From Pyrenopolyporus hunteri (lineage: Eukaryota > Ascomycota > Sordariomycetes > Xylariales > Hypoxylaceae), in NCBI GenBank assembly GCA_902806595.1, contig CADCXC010000044.1, forward strand, positions 248,001-312,000: a stretch of DNA of 64,000 bases, written 5' to 3'. Position 1 is the stretch's first letter; each line of letters opens with the position of its first letter. The notes under the pieces were generated by a model. It did not search any database. It was not told where the DNA came from and saw nothing but the letters and a program-made list of their open reading frames with translations. Positions 1 to 12,662 of the stretch are shown piece by piece. The position numbers and the translations under genes are program-made.

Positions 1-2346
1 ACCCAAAAATAGCACCGGTAGGCCGCGTAAGTTGGCGGGGAACTGTAGACCGCCGCCGCCCATGCTTCCGCCTCCTAGTTCCTTCTTAAAGGTCTGGAGG
101 AGCTCTATAAGCTTGCTCTGAAGAGCATCGCGGGCCGCATCCAAACCGCTGCTTAGAGCTCTCTCCACGGCCTTATGAGTGAAGTACGTCGTGATCGCGC
201 ATTGATCCGCCGAGGCGTACACGTCTGCGAGATTGGTCGTCGTCGGGATTGCGAGGGTCATGACGCGGATTCGTCGTTCGCCGTTGCACGTAGTATATAA
301 GACACCAGCCTGTAGACATACGTAGTTCTTCTGCAAAGTCTCGTCGATAGCTACCTCAACAACGTAACATTGGTCGCGGGGGAAGGCCGGGAAAGCACAA
401 AGATCCGAGGATCTGTTGAAGAAATTCCCATAGAAAGTGCTCATACGCAGACCCGTGGTAGCTCGGACTCTAAGCACCGCCTCCAGCCCAATCTCCGAAG
501 ATAGATAGTCGCTGAACTCGCTCGCAAATTTAACAGCATCCTCGGCGCGACCCGCGTTCCATCCCGGGTAGAACCAAGTCTGGCCGCCGGTATATCGAGG
601 GAGGTTGCTGAGCGAGGCCACGTCCTGGTACTGTGAAGAGAAGAGGAACATGTCGATGGAGACTTGGTTCTTCGAGCACTCGACAGCGAAGGACTTGTAG
701 AAGCTGTTGGCGGTCTGGAGGAGGCTGCTTTCTTTGGATGTGCCGAGGAGCTTCTTATCTTCTCGCATCTCTAGCTTACCCACTCCCATATTGGGCAACG
801 AAGCGCTGAGGACTACAATCTTGCCGCCTAGAGGCGAGATGAGCTTGTGGCCGGCTCTTAGGGCCGATCCCATGCACGAGCCGTTGCTCTGGTTGTTCTG
901 GAACATGTCGGGGAGCTTGGTTAAGAAGTTCTCGATGCTGTTCCGACTTTCTATCAGAGGAACCAAGAGGTCTTGGGGAACGGGGAGGAACGGCTCGTCT
1001 AGGTCACTGACGACTAGCATGGCCGTCTCCGCGTTCTCTTCATCGTCCTTGGGAATGGAGAAGTAGTGTAAGCTCGAGTCGACCGCGATGAATCCTAAGC
1101 GGGTTCGCCGATCGGCGTTCGGTATCCTGTTAAGACTATCGAGGATAGTCCGCGCGCTCGTAGCGAGAAGGCCCGTCGAGACGGCGGCGTAGCTGACATC
1201 GAAGAGGAACAGATACACGAGAGGTTGCGGAGGGCGGACCATATACTCCTGGGGGGCGACGAACTCGACGACGGCGTGATTCAGCTCGTGCCTATCCCAC
1301 CGGTTGACGCTCTTCTGGGAGGCGGCGTCCCAGTCGAAGGCTTGCGGCACATCGTTGGTAAGGTTACACATATTACACCGCCACCTGTGACCTTGGTCTA
1401 GGAAAATGACGAAGGGGTTGATATAGGTCCTGCATCTTCGGCACCTGGCTATCACCTGGTCTTGGACAACCGGTACGGGGTCGTCGATGTCGTGAAGAGC
1501 GGCGTACGGCTGGATGACGAGGGCGAACGGTAACTTGGACTTCTTAAGCAACGAATGCGTAGTGGGGACCGCATTTAACGTAGACCGAATATACTTGGGA
1601 GGGCAGTTTGCATCGGGGGACTGGGTGACGCTAGCCTATTGCGAGAATCAGCCCTAACTGTTAGATAGGCGGGCAAAAAGTGTCCGCGGATGGGCACTCA
1701 CATTCGGTGGTAGGATGCAAGGAGGCGGGGGTAAGTCCAGCTCCGAGACGTTGAATGGTTGGTTTAGTAGATCGGTGGGATAGAGCTGGTTCAGGGCGAG
1801 CCGAGGTTGCTGGGCGTGCTGAGGCTGTTGAGCCCCGGGTTGGGGGCTAGCTCCCATGTTCATGCCCGCCATTCCCTGGGTTATGCCAGCGACTCCGGGA
1901 GGCGGTTGTCCAACTCCCGGCTGGTAGTACGGGTCGGGAGCCTGGTAACCGCCTAGCCCAGGTTGGGGAGCACCCGGCTGGGGAGCGCCGTACGGCGAAG
2001 GGGCACCGGGTGCGGGAGAACCGTATCCTCCCTGTTGGAAGTCCTGGCCGGGATAGCCTCCCCCGTAACCCGGAGAGGGCTGGGACACTAGACCGGGAGT
2101 GCCAAAGGCCGGGGGCACGCCGCCGGGCGTTGGGCCGGTGGCGCCAGCATTTGCGCCACTCCCGAACTCGAAGGCTTGGGTGGCGTAGCCTCTCTTCTTC
2201 TTCTTCCCGGCATCGTGGTGGGATGTGGCATGGGGAGGAGGGGAAGTCTGTCCTTCGTATCCGGGAGCTGGCTGGTCAGAATACGGTGCCTCCTGGCCGT
2301 ACTGTTGTGGGGGGTACTGGCCGTAGCCGTCGTTCGGAGCAGCCAT
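1..2346 (-). CDS. sec24: Sec24, COPII coat cargo adaptor (partial, C-terminus beyond window)
   Basis: Sec24 pairs with Sec23 in the inner COPII coat and selects cargo at ER exit sites. I read two exons on the minus strand, 2346-1702 and 1635-1, joined in phase 0 over an intron with donor GTGAGT and acceptor AATAG. The first 215 residues are rich in Pro, Gln, Gly and Tyr, as in fungal Sec24 N-termini. A zinc finger follows (Cys280-X2-Cys283, Cys302-X2-Cys305), then the trunk region including the stretch LVYLFLFDVSYAAVSTG. The frame is open at base 1, so the helical and gelsolin-like C-terminal parts lie outside. The start is the first ATG of the open frame (MAAPNDGYG). The lysine run KKKKRGYA near residue 48 is also usual in Sec24. 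Recognition rests on overall resemblance from memory, with no search run. Confidence 0.95.
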
Positions 2347-4690
2347 ATCGGCGCAATGGGTTATGGGTCGGCGGTGTTGTCGTAGGCCTGGTCTAGTCTG
2401 TCCTAACCCTCCCGTCTTCCTCCGGACTCGTTATGTGGGATTATTACTATTCTCCGTCGACGTGCGAATAAATTCGGTGTAGACCAGATCTGGCACCAGA
2501 CAATAACGAGTTCGCCGTCGCAACGAGTGCAGGTGTGCTAACCGCTAGACTACCCAACAAGTTTCGGACTTGTGGCCACGATTCGATAGACAGGGTTGGT
2601 TTATCGGTGGAGGCCACGTTTGTTTAAGAAAGCAGCAAGGAGAAGGAATACGCCGGAGACGAGGGATGGCGTGTATAGGTAGTTCGGCCGTCGCGAGACT
2701 GCAAGGGAAGAGGGCTAAAAACACAGAATATAGAATAGGCGTAGGTGGCTTATAAAATCATCATAGTGGTAGTTTTTGGTCCGCGATGGGATAAATGTTA
2801 CCCGAATTCAGCAACTTGTCAATTTCACGAGCCAAATGACGCTGTGATTCGACGGACAGCGCAAAAATGGTGGGCAGTTAACTAAGGCCGTTTGGAACTG
2901 GGGGGGATTGAGACGTAGCTGGTCCAAGCTTTTTCGAAGATAACGCTAACAGGTACTTTTAGGTAAGATGGGTTCCGTTCCTTACATGTATACCAGATCG
3001 ATTCCTGGGAACATCTTGCTTTATTCAGCTAATACGTGTGTACTTGTACATGTTCGTATCGTATGTACATACTTGCCTGGTAGGTACCTAAGGTAAGGTA
3101 CCTAACCTACCCAAGGCAGGTGCTCTAATAATTACTTTATAAACGGACGCGGCTTTCAAAACGTCTGTCCACACTAAGATTCGTCAGCTGTCGAGTCATT
3201 TTGTCAGTACGGCGTCAGTTGGCACATTTTTAAAGACTACCTAGGTACCTAGGTATTCAGCTTATTATTAGTGGTTTTATGAAGAGATAGATTGACTAGG
3301 TACCAGATATCACAGCTACCTAGCCAATACTATTTCATACCTATTAAGAAGTTTTAGTACGGACAAAACTTTTGAAAGCGACATCCGTACATGGGTACAC
3401 TTGCTGTTATATAATACCTATATGCTTAAATCACGTGATGCTAATAGTGCCTTTTGCCTGTTCATAATTATCTATACATAGGTACCTACCTATACCTATA
3501 GAATACCTAGCTTATGAACAGCATTATAGATGCACTATGTGACGGAAGGTGCTGTCAATGTATTTCGTGCATATACCAGCATAAGGTTCGATACATTCCG
3601 ATACGTACCTCGTAACACTGCTGCGCCCCATGTACTTGTAAGTTTTTCGATTAAAGCCCCTTCAAGTTCTGTTCATGTTTCCTTTTCATCATTGTTGGAA
3701 TATGGGGAAATACACGGTCGCATCCCCGAATATGACCTCAATGGATCCCCTCATCTCATCTCATCTCAAAACCCCACTCTCCTTGTCTGCGTATCCGGGA
3801 ATAATAAGCACCAACCCCGATCCAAACAATTATATGTGCCGAACTTCCAGCTTGATCCCGTTATATCGTGGTATCACGCTCGATTAGGCAGGCTGCCTCC
3901 CTCTCTCGCGCTTCGCGCTTCGCCCCTCCCCGTCGCGCTACACGCAATTCGTACAGTTTCGTACTGAGGTATTGCCTGTCAGTGGCCGGCCGGCCTAATT
4001 TTAGCACCTTAGCCTTCCATTCATGGCCCATTCTGTCCCCGTTGCGGTTGCGCTATGTTGCGTTACGATGGCAAGCACGCGGTTATGAGACGGTCCCTGA
4101 AGAGGGGGAAATGACGGTCGTTTTCAGCTGAGACCTGCATATGAGGTAGGTGCAATACGTAGAATACGCCCACCTAGGTAGACACCTACTCTCGGTGTCT
4201 ACATCTACATCCACCACGTCTACAAGTGCTCTCCATTTCTCTCCTTCTCATTTCTTCTTTACTTTCCCATATTTTTCCATACTTTCCTATACTTCCCCAT
4301 ACTTTCCCATACTTCTCTCACCTATGCGATTACTTCCGTCACGAGCATATAAGTGGCTATAGGCTCGCCCTTTCTCGTTTACCTATATCCGGATCCTTTA
4401 TGCGTGCTACCTATACTATACTTACTATACTCACTCCCTCGGTGGTAATCTTTGTAAAATCTACATCAATACCTTCCTACCTAAGCACATAATACGTATA
4501 TATCTCGCCCTAAGAAACCTAATAACACTCTGGTCTCTTGACTAACAACTGGTCGCTCCCGTCGCTAAAAGATTGGGCGTTACCCTACTTCTTTATCATC
4601 CTTTTTTTTTCTTCCTTCTCCCAAGACTGCGATCCGACACACAAAACCATCCCAAGCATACATCGCGACCCCACAGCCAAGGAAACAATC
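2347..4690. other. Intergenic region, 2.3 kb, no supported gene
   Basis: No credible coding frame was found. The space holds TAGGTACCTA-type palindromes (3079-3112, 3237-3255, about 3480-3500) and a pyrimidine-rich run near 4230-4320. It presumably contains the divergent promoters of sec24 and the small membrane protein gene. Confidence 0.6.
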
Positions 4691-5132
4691 ATGGTCTGGA
4701 GGAACAAGTCCCATCTCCAAGTCGAGGCCAAGACCTCGACTTTCAGGTACTAAGCCCTATAACTATAATCCGCCATGCGCCATATGCCACATGCTTATCC
4801 CATATACATCCCCGCGTACCATCCCGTCCGTTCGCTAACGTAAGCGCAAACGCTTCCTCCCGTCGCGTAGCCAGCTTCTCCCTCTCCTAATCCTCCTCGT
4901 CTTCGTGGGCGGCGCCGCTTTCGTCGGCTACCAGATCTACGTCAGCGCCACCAAGATTCGCGACAGCGCCGAGCAGCGATTCGCTCGCAAGAACGTCGTC
5001 TTCACCAAGGACGGTCTCAAGGTCGGCGTTAAGCATGTCGAGCAGGAGAAGTACGTCGACGCTACACAGAACTGGGTCGTCAAGGCTTGGAACATGGGTA
5101 GCGGCACCCCGCCCGCCGTCAAGAGGAGATGA
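4691..5132 (+). CDS. Conserved small single-pass membrane protein, 105 aa, function unknown
   Basis: Two exons, 4691-4746 and 4871-5132, join in phase 2 (donor GTACTA, acceptor GCGTAG with a GCTAAC branch-like site upstream). The resulting 105-aa protein starts MVWRNKSHLQ. Splicing creates one continuous hydrophobic helix, about residues 21-43 (core LLPLLILLVFVGGAAFVGY), that neither exon encodes alone, which is good support for the model. The helix is followed by a soluble tail rich in basic and acidic residues (YVSATKIRDSAEQRF) ending PPAVKRR. There is no cleavable signal peptide, so it looks like a type II or tail-out membrane protein, possibly mitochondrial or ER. I do not recognise the family. 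The donor GTACTA is not the commonest, so the junction is the weak point. Confidence 0.72.
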
Positions 5133-6354
5133 ACAGGCAGACTGGGTCGGGGCGCCGCGGGCTTCTTACGAGGTAGGCACCTCTTGTCAAGAACGTACGA
5201 CTTTTATTCGCGAGGCTTCGGGAGCCTCCAGGCATTCCACGATTTAGGTGGACTCTTTTTACTACTATGCTTCTTCTACGTGTACCAACTACTCGCACCC
5301 GTGAAGCCGCAGGCTCGCAGGATAGTTTTCGAGGGCCGGATACGATCGATCTAGCCCTACATCCTGCGACCACGGAATATCGAGCGCGCGAAAGGAAACT
5401 TGTACGATATACGATGATACCCTAGCCGACCGAGATGGCTGCATATAGGAATTGCGAAAACGAGAGGATTTCGGTGTTAACGGTCATTTTTTAATTTACT
5501 TTTGATATCGGAAAATAAAGCATTTACAGATTTATCGCGCAAGTCTCCTAATTTCATGGCTACTTAGGTAGGTATCTATGAGCCCGCCACACGCGTTGCC
5601 CAACCGCTTCAGGTTACATCCGGCGGGCGAGACATGATTCGTCCTACAGACAGTACAGTACCTATTCAAGGCGAGAATCGGATATATTATCGTGGCGATT
5701 TGGTACCGTGAACTTCTACTAAGGAACAGGATTCATGTCAACCTATATCCAGCAAGTTTCCGAAGCAACGTGCATCAAGAGGTGCTCTTATAGAATGTTT
5801 ATATTTCTCATCCTTGTTCGCTATTTCTTTTACCCCGTTCTATCTATGTACAACGAAGTCTATCGAAACGCGCAAAACGTTTCATAGAATAACAGGCCTA
5901 AGACCCTATCCTCCGCGCATCTCCACCTCTATCAAAACAGAAACTCCGAGCCAAGGAAGTCGTAAGATATCGTGTTTATATACGCTCTAGTAAGCTTTTA
6001 TGGCCCGTACTCCGGACATTAAAAAGGGTTAGAAGTAGGCAAGAAAGAATAATCCCAAGACCTCCTGTCGAAGGAGAGTCCATGATATTCGAAAGACGAC
6101 AAGAGGTGTGCCAAGTTATCATCGAGATCAACACCTCCTCGTCAAGCCGGAGTCTTATTATAGGCCCCTTCGATATCGGCCAGACGGCGGGTGGTAAGAT
6201 GCGAATACCGTCATAACGCTCGAAAGTCCTGTTCGCCCTTTCGGCTCTCCCCGGTATCCACCCATCATCCGCCGCTTCGTATATAATAACCCATTCGTAT
6301 ATCATAGTATAATATCGTACCGTATCGTGCCATAGGCAGTGTAAGTGTATCATC
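5133..6354. other. Intergenic region between convergent genes
   Basis: This lies between the 3' ends of the 105-aa gene (+) and the zinc-cluster gene (-), so it should hold both 3' UTRs. The open frame at 5976-6353 on the minus strand has unremarkable composition and no family resemblance. I see nothing else. Confidence 0.6.
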
Positions 6355-8765
6355 TTACACAGTCAACCACCGCTTCGCGACCCACCGCTGACTCTCGTCC
6401 GCGTCCGATCCGCCCGCAGCCCGCACCAGCAGTTCCGCGCGGTTCTTCTCGAACCGCTCCTTTTGCAGCGCCTCGATATGCTGTAGCGGGTTGTCGCTAT
6501 TACCGCTCCCTTGAGGTCCTCCCCGTCCACCATATGGGCCAGTGGATAAACCCGGTGGTATTTGCGGTGCATAGGCCAGGGCTTGGGCTTGCATTCCCAT
6601 GGCAGCTCCAATATGCTGTTTCGGCAAGCCTGTCTGCGCTGAATTCCTATAATTCTGCCCCATCCCCATTCCCATCCCCATGCCCATTCCTCCTCCCCCT
6701 CTTTGTCCCGCCGCCGCAGCAGCGGCAACAGCCATCATCGCATCGCGCCGGATCAGCATACTCGGGATGCGCACCTGCAGGTGGCTGAGGACGTGGGCGT
6801 ACCGCACCCCGAGCCCGTCGCCGATGAACCGCAGGCGCCCCCGGATCCACGCCCGCTGCGCGTCCGTCGCGTGGTCCTGGCTGTATGCGCAGATTAGCGG
6901 CCACGTTAGGAAGTACCCCGCTAGCGCCTTCACGTGGTCGTTGTCGTTCGCGTCGTGGGCGAAGGTATCGGGTGCGGGCTCGTCTTGTTGCATTCGGGGT
7001 CCCTGTTGTTGTTCTGTTTGTATTGACGTCTGCGTCTGTGTCTGTGATGGTTGTCCCTGCCCCTGAAAATACTTCCTGCGATTCCTCTCCGTTAAACGCC
7101 AGCCCAACTGACACGGCACCGAAGCGACCACGTCGGCAATCGTATCGACGCACGTGCGCGCCGCCGTCGCGTACTCGGGCGTAGTCCGGTAGTCTCCCGG
7201 GGCGCACACCCACGCCGCGCACCGCACGACGAGGGACGCGAGCACCAGCCGCGCGGCCCGCGCCGTGTTCCACACGCTCGCGATGTAGAAGTCCGGGTAC
7301 GCGTCCACGCGCCCCGGGAACACCTCCGCCCGCCCGTAGTCCCCGTGCGGCGCGCCGTCCTCCCACGCCACCGTGCGGAAGCGCCAGTCCGCCGGCACCT
7401 CGCGCATCCACGCCACCACGTCGCGGTCCAGCGCCTGCGCCCGCCGCATCGTCGCCAGCATGATCTCCGTGCTAGCCGGCGACGAGCGCGCCGCCGCGAT
7501 CCCGCTGCCGCTGCCGCTCATCAGCCGCGTGACCTCGGCCCGGAGCTCGCCTATTTGGATCATGAGCCGGTGGCATTTCGCGGCGGTGCCGTCCCGCACC
7601 GCGTCGTCCATCCACCATTCCGTGCCCATGATGGGCGCGGTGCCGGAGGTGAGGCTGTGGATTATCTGGGGGGTTCGTTAGTGCGTGTATATGGGTGTTT
7701 ACATGGATGGGGAATAGTAGGCGTGAGGTAGATAATTGATATAAAAAATAAAAAATAAAAAATAAAAAAGTAGCGACTAGGCGGGATAGACGAACCATCT
7801 GAGTCCGCACGGCAACGAATAGGCTCAGTCCCGTTTTCGTGTTCAGCTGCTTCTTGCCCCGGGCCTTGACGAGTTGGATGGCGCCCTCGGTATGTGAGCC
7901 CCAGTTCAGCATGCCGATCTGCTTGGCCGATATGGTCTGTGAAAGCCCATATTAGAATGTCGTTCTCTTACATACGCCTAGCATATACACCTAGATAGGT
8001 AGGTATATATCTTATACCATCCCCAAATCCTTAGGGAAAACTCACCTCAAACAACCCCAGCAACAACACGGCCGCCAGCGTCGAATCCGCCAACTGCGTC
8101 TCGGGATTCCTCAGCGCGGCATTCGTCCCGTTCAGCGCCTTCGTGTACGCGTGCAACGCCCGGTCGGAGAACCTCCTGCACGCGCCCCCGCGATTATTCA
8201 GGAACGCCATGGAGCACGCGGCGAAGGCGTGCTGCAGGTGGCCCTGCGGATCCTGCTTCAGCAGCGGCACCACGAAGTCCAGGAACCCCCGCGCCGTGCC
8301 CTCGCGCGGCATCAGGATGAAGTTCGACACGAAGTGGCACCCCGCCTGGTGCTCCACGGGCACGTTTAACGCCGGGTTGATGGTCTGCATCGGTTCCGGC
8401 GGCGATCTCGCGCCGCCCGCTGGCATGGGAGATAGTGTTGACTCGCTCCCTGCTGCCGAGCCGGGCTTCCCCGTCTTAGGCACGGCTTGCGCTTTCCGCC
8501 CGGCTTTCCGCGCCCGCCGCTCCGTGGCCTGCGTCTCGTTCCGGAAGACCAGGTCGAATTCGTCTTTGTACCCGGGGCATTGCCTGCGCGACTTGGTGCA
8601 TTGGTTGCACGTGGGTTTTGTCTCGTCGCACTGTTGGGCGGCGGTGAAGGTTGGTTAGTTTGTGAGGGTAGAATGGGAGGAGAGTCGGCCTGCGCGGCGA
8701 CCTACTTTAATTCTCCTCGTCCGACACATCTGGCAGCCCTTGGAGGGCTTTCCGCAGTACACCAT
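6355..8765 (-). CDS. Zn(2)Cys6 fungal-type transcription factor, 698 aa
   Basis: Predicted DNA-binding regulator of the GAL4 class. Four exons on the minus strand: 8765-8706, 8630-8046, 7936-7796 and 7665-6355, all phase 0. The binuclear zinc cluster is complete and begins at residue 11: Cys11-X2-Cys14-X6-Cys21-X6-Cys28-X2-Cys31-X6-Cys38. Intron 1 falls between Lys20 and Cys21, inside the cluster. The start MVYCGKPSKG at 8765 is the only ATG placing the cluster at the N-terminus, as is usual. The middle (about 90-330) looks like the fungal-specific regulatory domain, with leucine-rich helices. The C-terminal third has a Gly-Met run (about 6655-6700) and Gln/Pro-rich sequence. Intron 3 uses a rare donor, GTTCGT, and contains an AAAAAAT tandem repeat. 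The target genes cannot be told from the sequence. Confidence 0.9.
7740..7769. repeat. AAAAAAT-type tandem microsatellite inside an intron
   Basis: About four copies of a 7-bp A-rich unit ending in T lie in intron 3 of the zinc-cluster gene. Confidence 0.85.
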
Positions 8766-11349
8766 CTCTCGTAGATAACCCGGCGGCGACGTGTGGTCGC
8801 CAGAGGTTTTGGGGTTTCCTTCAACCGACGGGGTTTTACGTTTCACCGCAATTCAGATGTTATGGTTGTTAGGAGTAGGATTGAATCACCCCGTAACGGT
8901 CCTTCAAAAGAATGATCGTTCGATCCCCGGGGAATAAGAGCGGCTAGTAAGCCTCAGCAGAGAGTTATGGACCCCGAAAAGGCCGAGGATGACGCTAAAC
9001 TCTTAAGGCTAAAATGATAGCGCCGCTCTCCAGTATGCCGTCTACTCTAAAAGGCAATGTTGAGAAGGGGCCAATGCGACAAGCTTCATGGGGCGTTCCA
9101 AGTTGGCAGTTATACAGAAAATCGGGTAACGATGATCTAGATCGTTGACCCTAAGTTGTCCTCAATTCCGCTGCGACGGCCGATGGGCTTGCGGTTACGA
9201 TCTGGTCAGATCTGAGGTAACCAAACCGACAAGAGTAAAGATGCGCTGTTCCAGGACACGCGAACTAAATGTAAACGGCGTAAGCCAAACTAAGCAGGGT
9301 TATAACCAGGGTTAAGAAATAGACGTCTATTGACCGCTCGGTATGCAGGTCGTGTGTCAAACGACGGCCGGGTCCTGGCTATTCCCGTGGTCTTCTCGTT
9401 TCAGAAACGTCTGTGCCGCCTCTCCCCTCAGGCGTCGCAGCAGAAGCGCGCTCAGGAGCGGACTGAGGATAGACAGACAGGATTCGTCGATCCGGGGTAG
9501 TCCTGGTCCCCGACCGGTCGTGAGCTGATTGGCGGAAATAACCCTTGGAAAGCTACAATCGGCAACTTTGGATCGTTCCCGCGTCCCTGGTCGTAAGCGT
9601 CTGACATGCGGTTTCTCCTCGCCGCAGCCTCATTTCACGGCAAGACACAGTCGAGGTAGGCGGATTAATAAGCCGAAGACAGGAGCGGGAGGAGAAGGTT
9701 CGACAAGGAGAGCGAGGAGGCGTAGAGGATCGCCAGATAATGCCCGTTTTCTCCCATTGATAAACAACCCAGGGCGAGCGAAGTGGAGAACCAAAACGGG
9801 TTTGGTAGCGGTAGAGGCTGTAACGACTTTCGAGGCAGGGGAGACGGCTAGCCTCGAGCGGCTTAGCAGAGCCATTAGTCCCTGGCCCGAGTCCACTCCG
9901 GAGACGCCTTATCAAGGCGTCATTGTCAGGGGATCTGGAGAATTCCGTTACTTTAGCACAGGGGGGCTCTACTTCGTACATGGGTACGTGTTGTATATGG
10001 GTTTATAGCGAAAGGACGACGTTCACATGTTCGTCACCCGTTTTAGCTAGGCAAGTATTTCCACCGCTTTGCGGATTATACTCCTCTGTACTAAGTCTGA
10101 CGACGAGAATCGCGCGAACAATCATAGGACTAAAACAATATATCTATCGTATGACGTTAGCCGGGTATTCGATAGTTGCCTGTGTGTCTGTGTGTCTGTC
10201 TATCTGTTTGCCTATCTTGTCTCTGTCTGTCCGCCCCGTGCACTGGTCTCTCCCAGCACCGAGTCAGTTGGTAAGAGGCTATCGGACATTCAGTCGCTAG
10301 TCAGTCCTATAAGCCGAACCTAAACACTTGGCAGACGATAGGAGAAGAGAACGACAAAATCCCGAGGATACAGGTTGACCTAAAGCTAAATTTAATACGG
10401 GGAAAAGAAGGGCACCCTCGTGAAATAGCCGCTGCTAAGACGCGCTGGCTGGGCGGGGAGTCGCGAATCCAGCCTCGTATGGGATTAAAAAGCTAACTAC
10501 CGGCCTTAGGGAGTGCTGATGGTCTACCTACCGACTTACCTAGGCACGATTCATAGTATGCTATTTTAGTTACGATTCGTTAGGTTGGTCCTGGAGGAAT
10601 ACCTCCTTTCTTCCTAATATGTAGCCTTAGTTTGTGTTTATAGCCGTCTAGTCCCAATACTAGCAAGAGAGAGGGTAGAAGAGGAAAGAGTAAACCCACA
10701 GCGGACGCGGTTACGATGATCGTCTGGCTTTTAAATAGCACCAAATCTCGAACCAAGCCGCTTGGGTGGCTACCAGGCCGGATAGATAGATCTCCGGCTG
10801 AGCGATCTGGCTAGATCTTAGATGCCGTATAGACGTAAGATCTAGCATCTGCGAATGGTACCCGGATCGATGGCCGATGATCGATGGCGGACGTCCTATT
10901 GGAGCGGTAGTAACAGCATGGGGATAGCCGGCGTACATACCTACCTCGCTCATAGCGTTGTGAGAGATCGTGCGGAATGTCCCGGTGCAACGTCCCTGCT
11001 TGACGATGGTAACCACTTCGTATCTTCTAGATGAATGAGGGCCTGGGCAGTCTCTCGGGATCCGGCGAGGCTTTTGGGGGGTATTGGCCCTCTTCGCTGT
11101 TAAGCTAGCTACCTACCAACACGTGGAACTTGGACTTCTAATTTTCATATGAAAATTACCACATAATTGACACTAGGACTATTCGATCTCGCATATCAGA
11201 TTGGCCAGACAACTTCTCATCCAAACCCTAGTTTCTCTGTCAAGATGAACGAGAGAAAAGCACGACTATCCAGATGCAATAAGTATAGCATACATCCGAG
11301 AAACCCCGAGTTAGTAGCGACGAAGAGCAAACCCTAAGCCTCTCACAGT

Positions 11350-11375
11350 CCCTAACCCTAACCCTAACCCCAACC
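11350..11375. repeat. Short interstitial telomeric repeat (CCCTAA)n
   Basis: Three consecutive CCCTAA units followed by a degenerate fourth (CCCCAACCC) are visible. TTAGGG/CCCTAA is the telomeric repeat of most filamentous ascomycetes. The copy sits between ordinary genes, so it is interstitial. Confidence 0.8.
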
Positions 11376-12315
11376 CGAAGCCCCCTACTTAACCACCTTC
11401 GTATTGATGTGTCACAGCGTTATACTATGACAGCCCCTACCCTTGGCCCCTCCCCATCCTTAGGCCGCTCACCTAGCTCCAGCCGGAAGCTCTTACTATA
11501 TCTACCGAGGTAAGTATGTTAGAGCATAGACCGTCGAGAATCCGTGGACCAAATGGAAATATCTATGACGAGGGAGCCGGAGAATGATATTTTACCAGTT
11601 TGGGTGGCGCACCGTCGGTACCAAGTCTAGAAGTCGAGATGGCTATTTTTCGACGATCTACGATACGCCGCCTACCATAATATAATTTGCAACCTACACC
11701 CAGAGATACCAAGTATGGAAATTATCCACCACAGATCGTAGTCAGGGGCCCAAGCTATGGCAGAACAATGACCTGCGTATGTGACTAACCCATCGCTGTC
11801 GTTGGTGTATCTCAGGGGCAAGTCTAGAGTATAGCACCGCGGCTCTAGAGGGCGGCTCTAAAACACGGCTTCTAGATGTACGGAAAGAAACTGACAAAGG
11901 GGGAAAATCCCGAAGTTATTTTTAATTCTAGCAGACGCTACACAACACAGAAGTGAAACTGCTCGCGCACGCGTACACATTGACATCCTCGTCCACATCT
12001 CTGAGGGTTAGGCGGGTACCTAAACCATCGACACCATCCAGCATCTCGACCAACCAATTCAGGGGTCATACTCAGTCAGACACACATTACATGACAATCC
12101 ACACCCCTGTAGACCCATGACTCAAACACTGGGAGAAAAAAAAACGTTTATATTTCTTTCCGACTACCTAGGTAACTATAAGCAGCCATTCAGCAGCAGC
12201 AGCCTCCCAAACAAAGCTGTCTGTCTACCTTGGGTTAGGTACCAGGTAAGGCGGTACCCAAGCCCGCCAATCAGTCCAGTCATCCTGCCGAAACGCCGTG
12301 CTCATGCAATTGGGT

Positions 12316-12371
12316 TTATGCCCAGCCACCACCACCACCAGCAGCAGTAAGTAGTAGCAGTAGCAGCAGCT
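12316..12371. repeat. CAC/CAG/TAG trinucleotide low-complexity tract
   Basis: Runs of CCA/CAC, then CAG, then GTAG and CAG units; simple-sequence repeat near the 3' side of pom152. Confidence 0.75.
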
Positions 12372-12662
12372 ATGGGCGTAGCGTACCTTAGCTGCTGTTG
12401 TGTTTCTCTACTGCCCTACTACATTATTTCCACGTTCCACGTATCGTCTTGTCTCTGTCTTGTCTCTCTTAAAAAAGAAAGAGAAAGAAGAAAAATCGTC
12501 TCGGGGGGAACCAAAAATAAGAGGGCGGACTACGCTTCTATGTCCAAATTTTGCCCCTTTCTCAACCACCCAACCACCCAATCATCAACCAAGGAACTTA
12601 GTAAGTTAGGTAGGTAAAGGCAGCAGGTAGTAGCACACCACCCCCCAGCTTTAGGAGGCGAT

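Larger units (their letters stand above)
8766..12662. other. Intergenic region, 3.9 kb
   Basis: Upstream of the zinc-cluster gene and downstream of pom152. Open frames here (for example 9529-10008 on plus and 9553-9981 on minus) overlap each other on both strands and show no domain. The region holds a TCTG/TGTC-rich stretch near 10180-10235, a short telomere-type repeat at 11350-11375 and CAC/CAG trinucleotide runs near 12320-12370. Confidence 0.6.

Noticed and set aside
707..1066. Open frame antisense to sec24
   Set aside because: Lies opposite a confident coding exon; the protein resembles no family.
2010..2396. Open frame on plus over the sec24 N-terminus
   Set aside because: Shadow of the GC-rich Pro/Gln/Gly codons on the other strand.
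2465..2556. tRNA-like D-arm on the minus strand (GGTAGTCTAGCGGTTAGCAC)
   Set aside because: Resembles an A box, but no paired anticodon stem, no proper B box (GGTTCGANNCC) and no acceptor pairing follow. At most a relic.
6647..7411. 254-aa frame inside the zinc-cluster gene
   Set aside because: Arg/Gly-rich shadow in another frame of the same exon.
9529..10008. 159-aa open frame on plus with an overlapping 142-aa frame on minus
   Set aside because: Both strands open with no domain, no codon bias seen and no splice context; probably chance.
10711..11016. 101-aa frame on minus
   Set aside because: No recognisable family and a TAGGTAGGTATG-type repeat crosses it; not supported.
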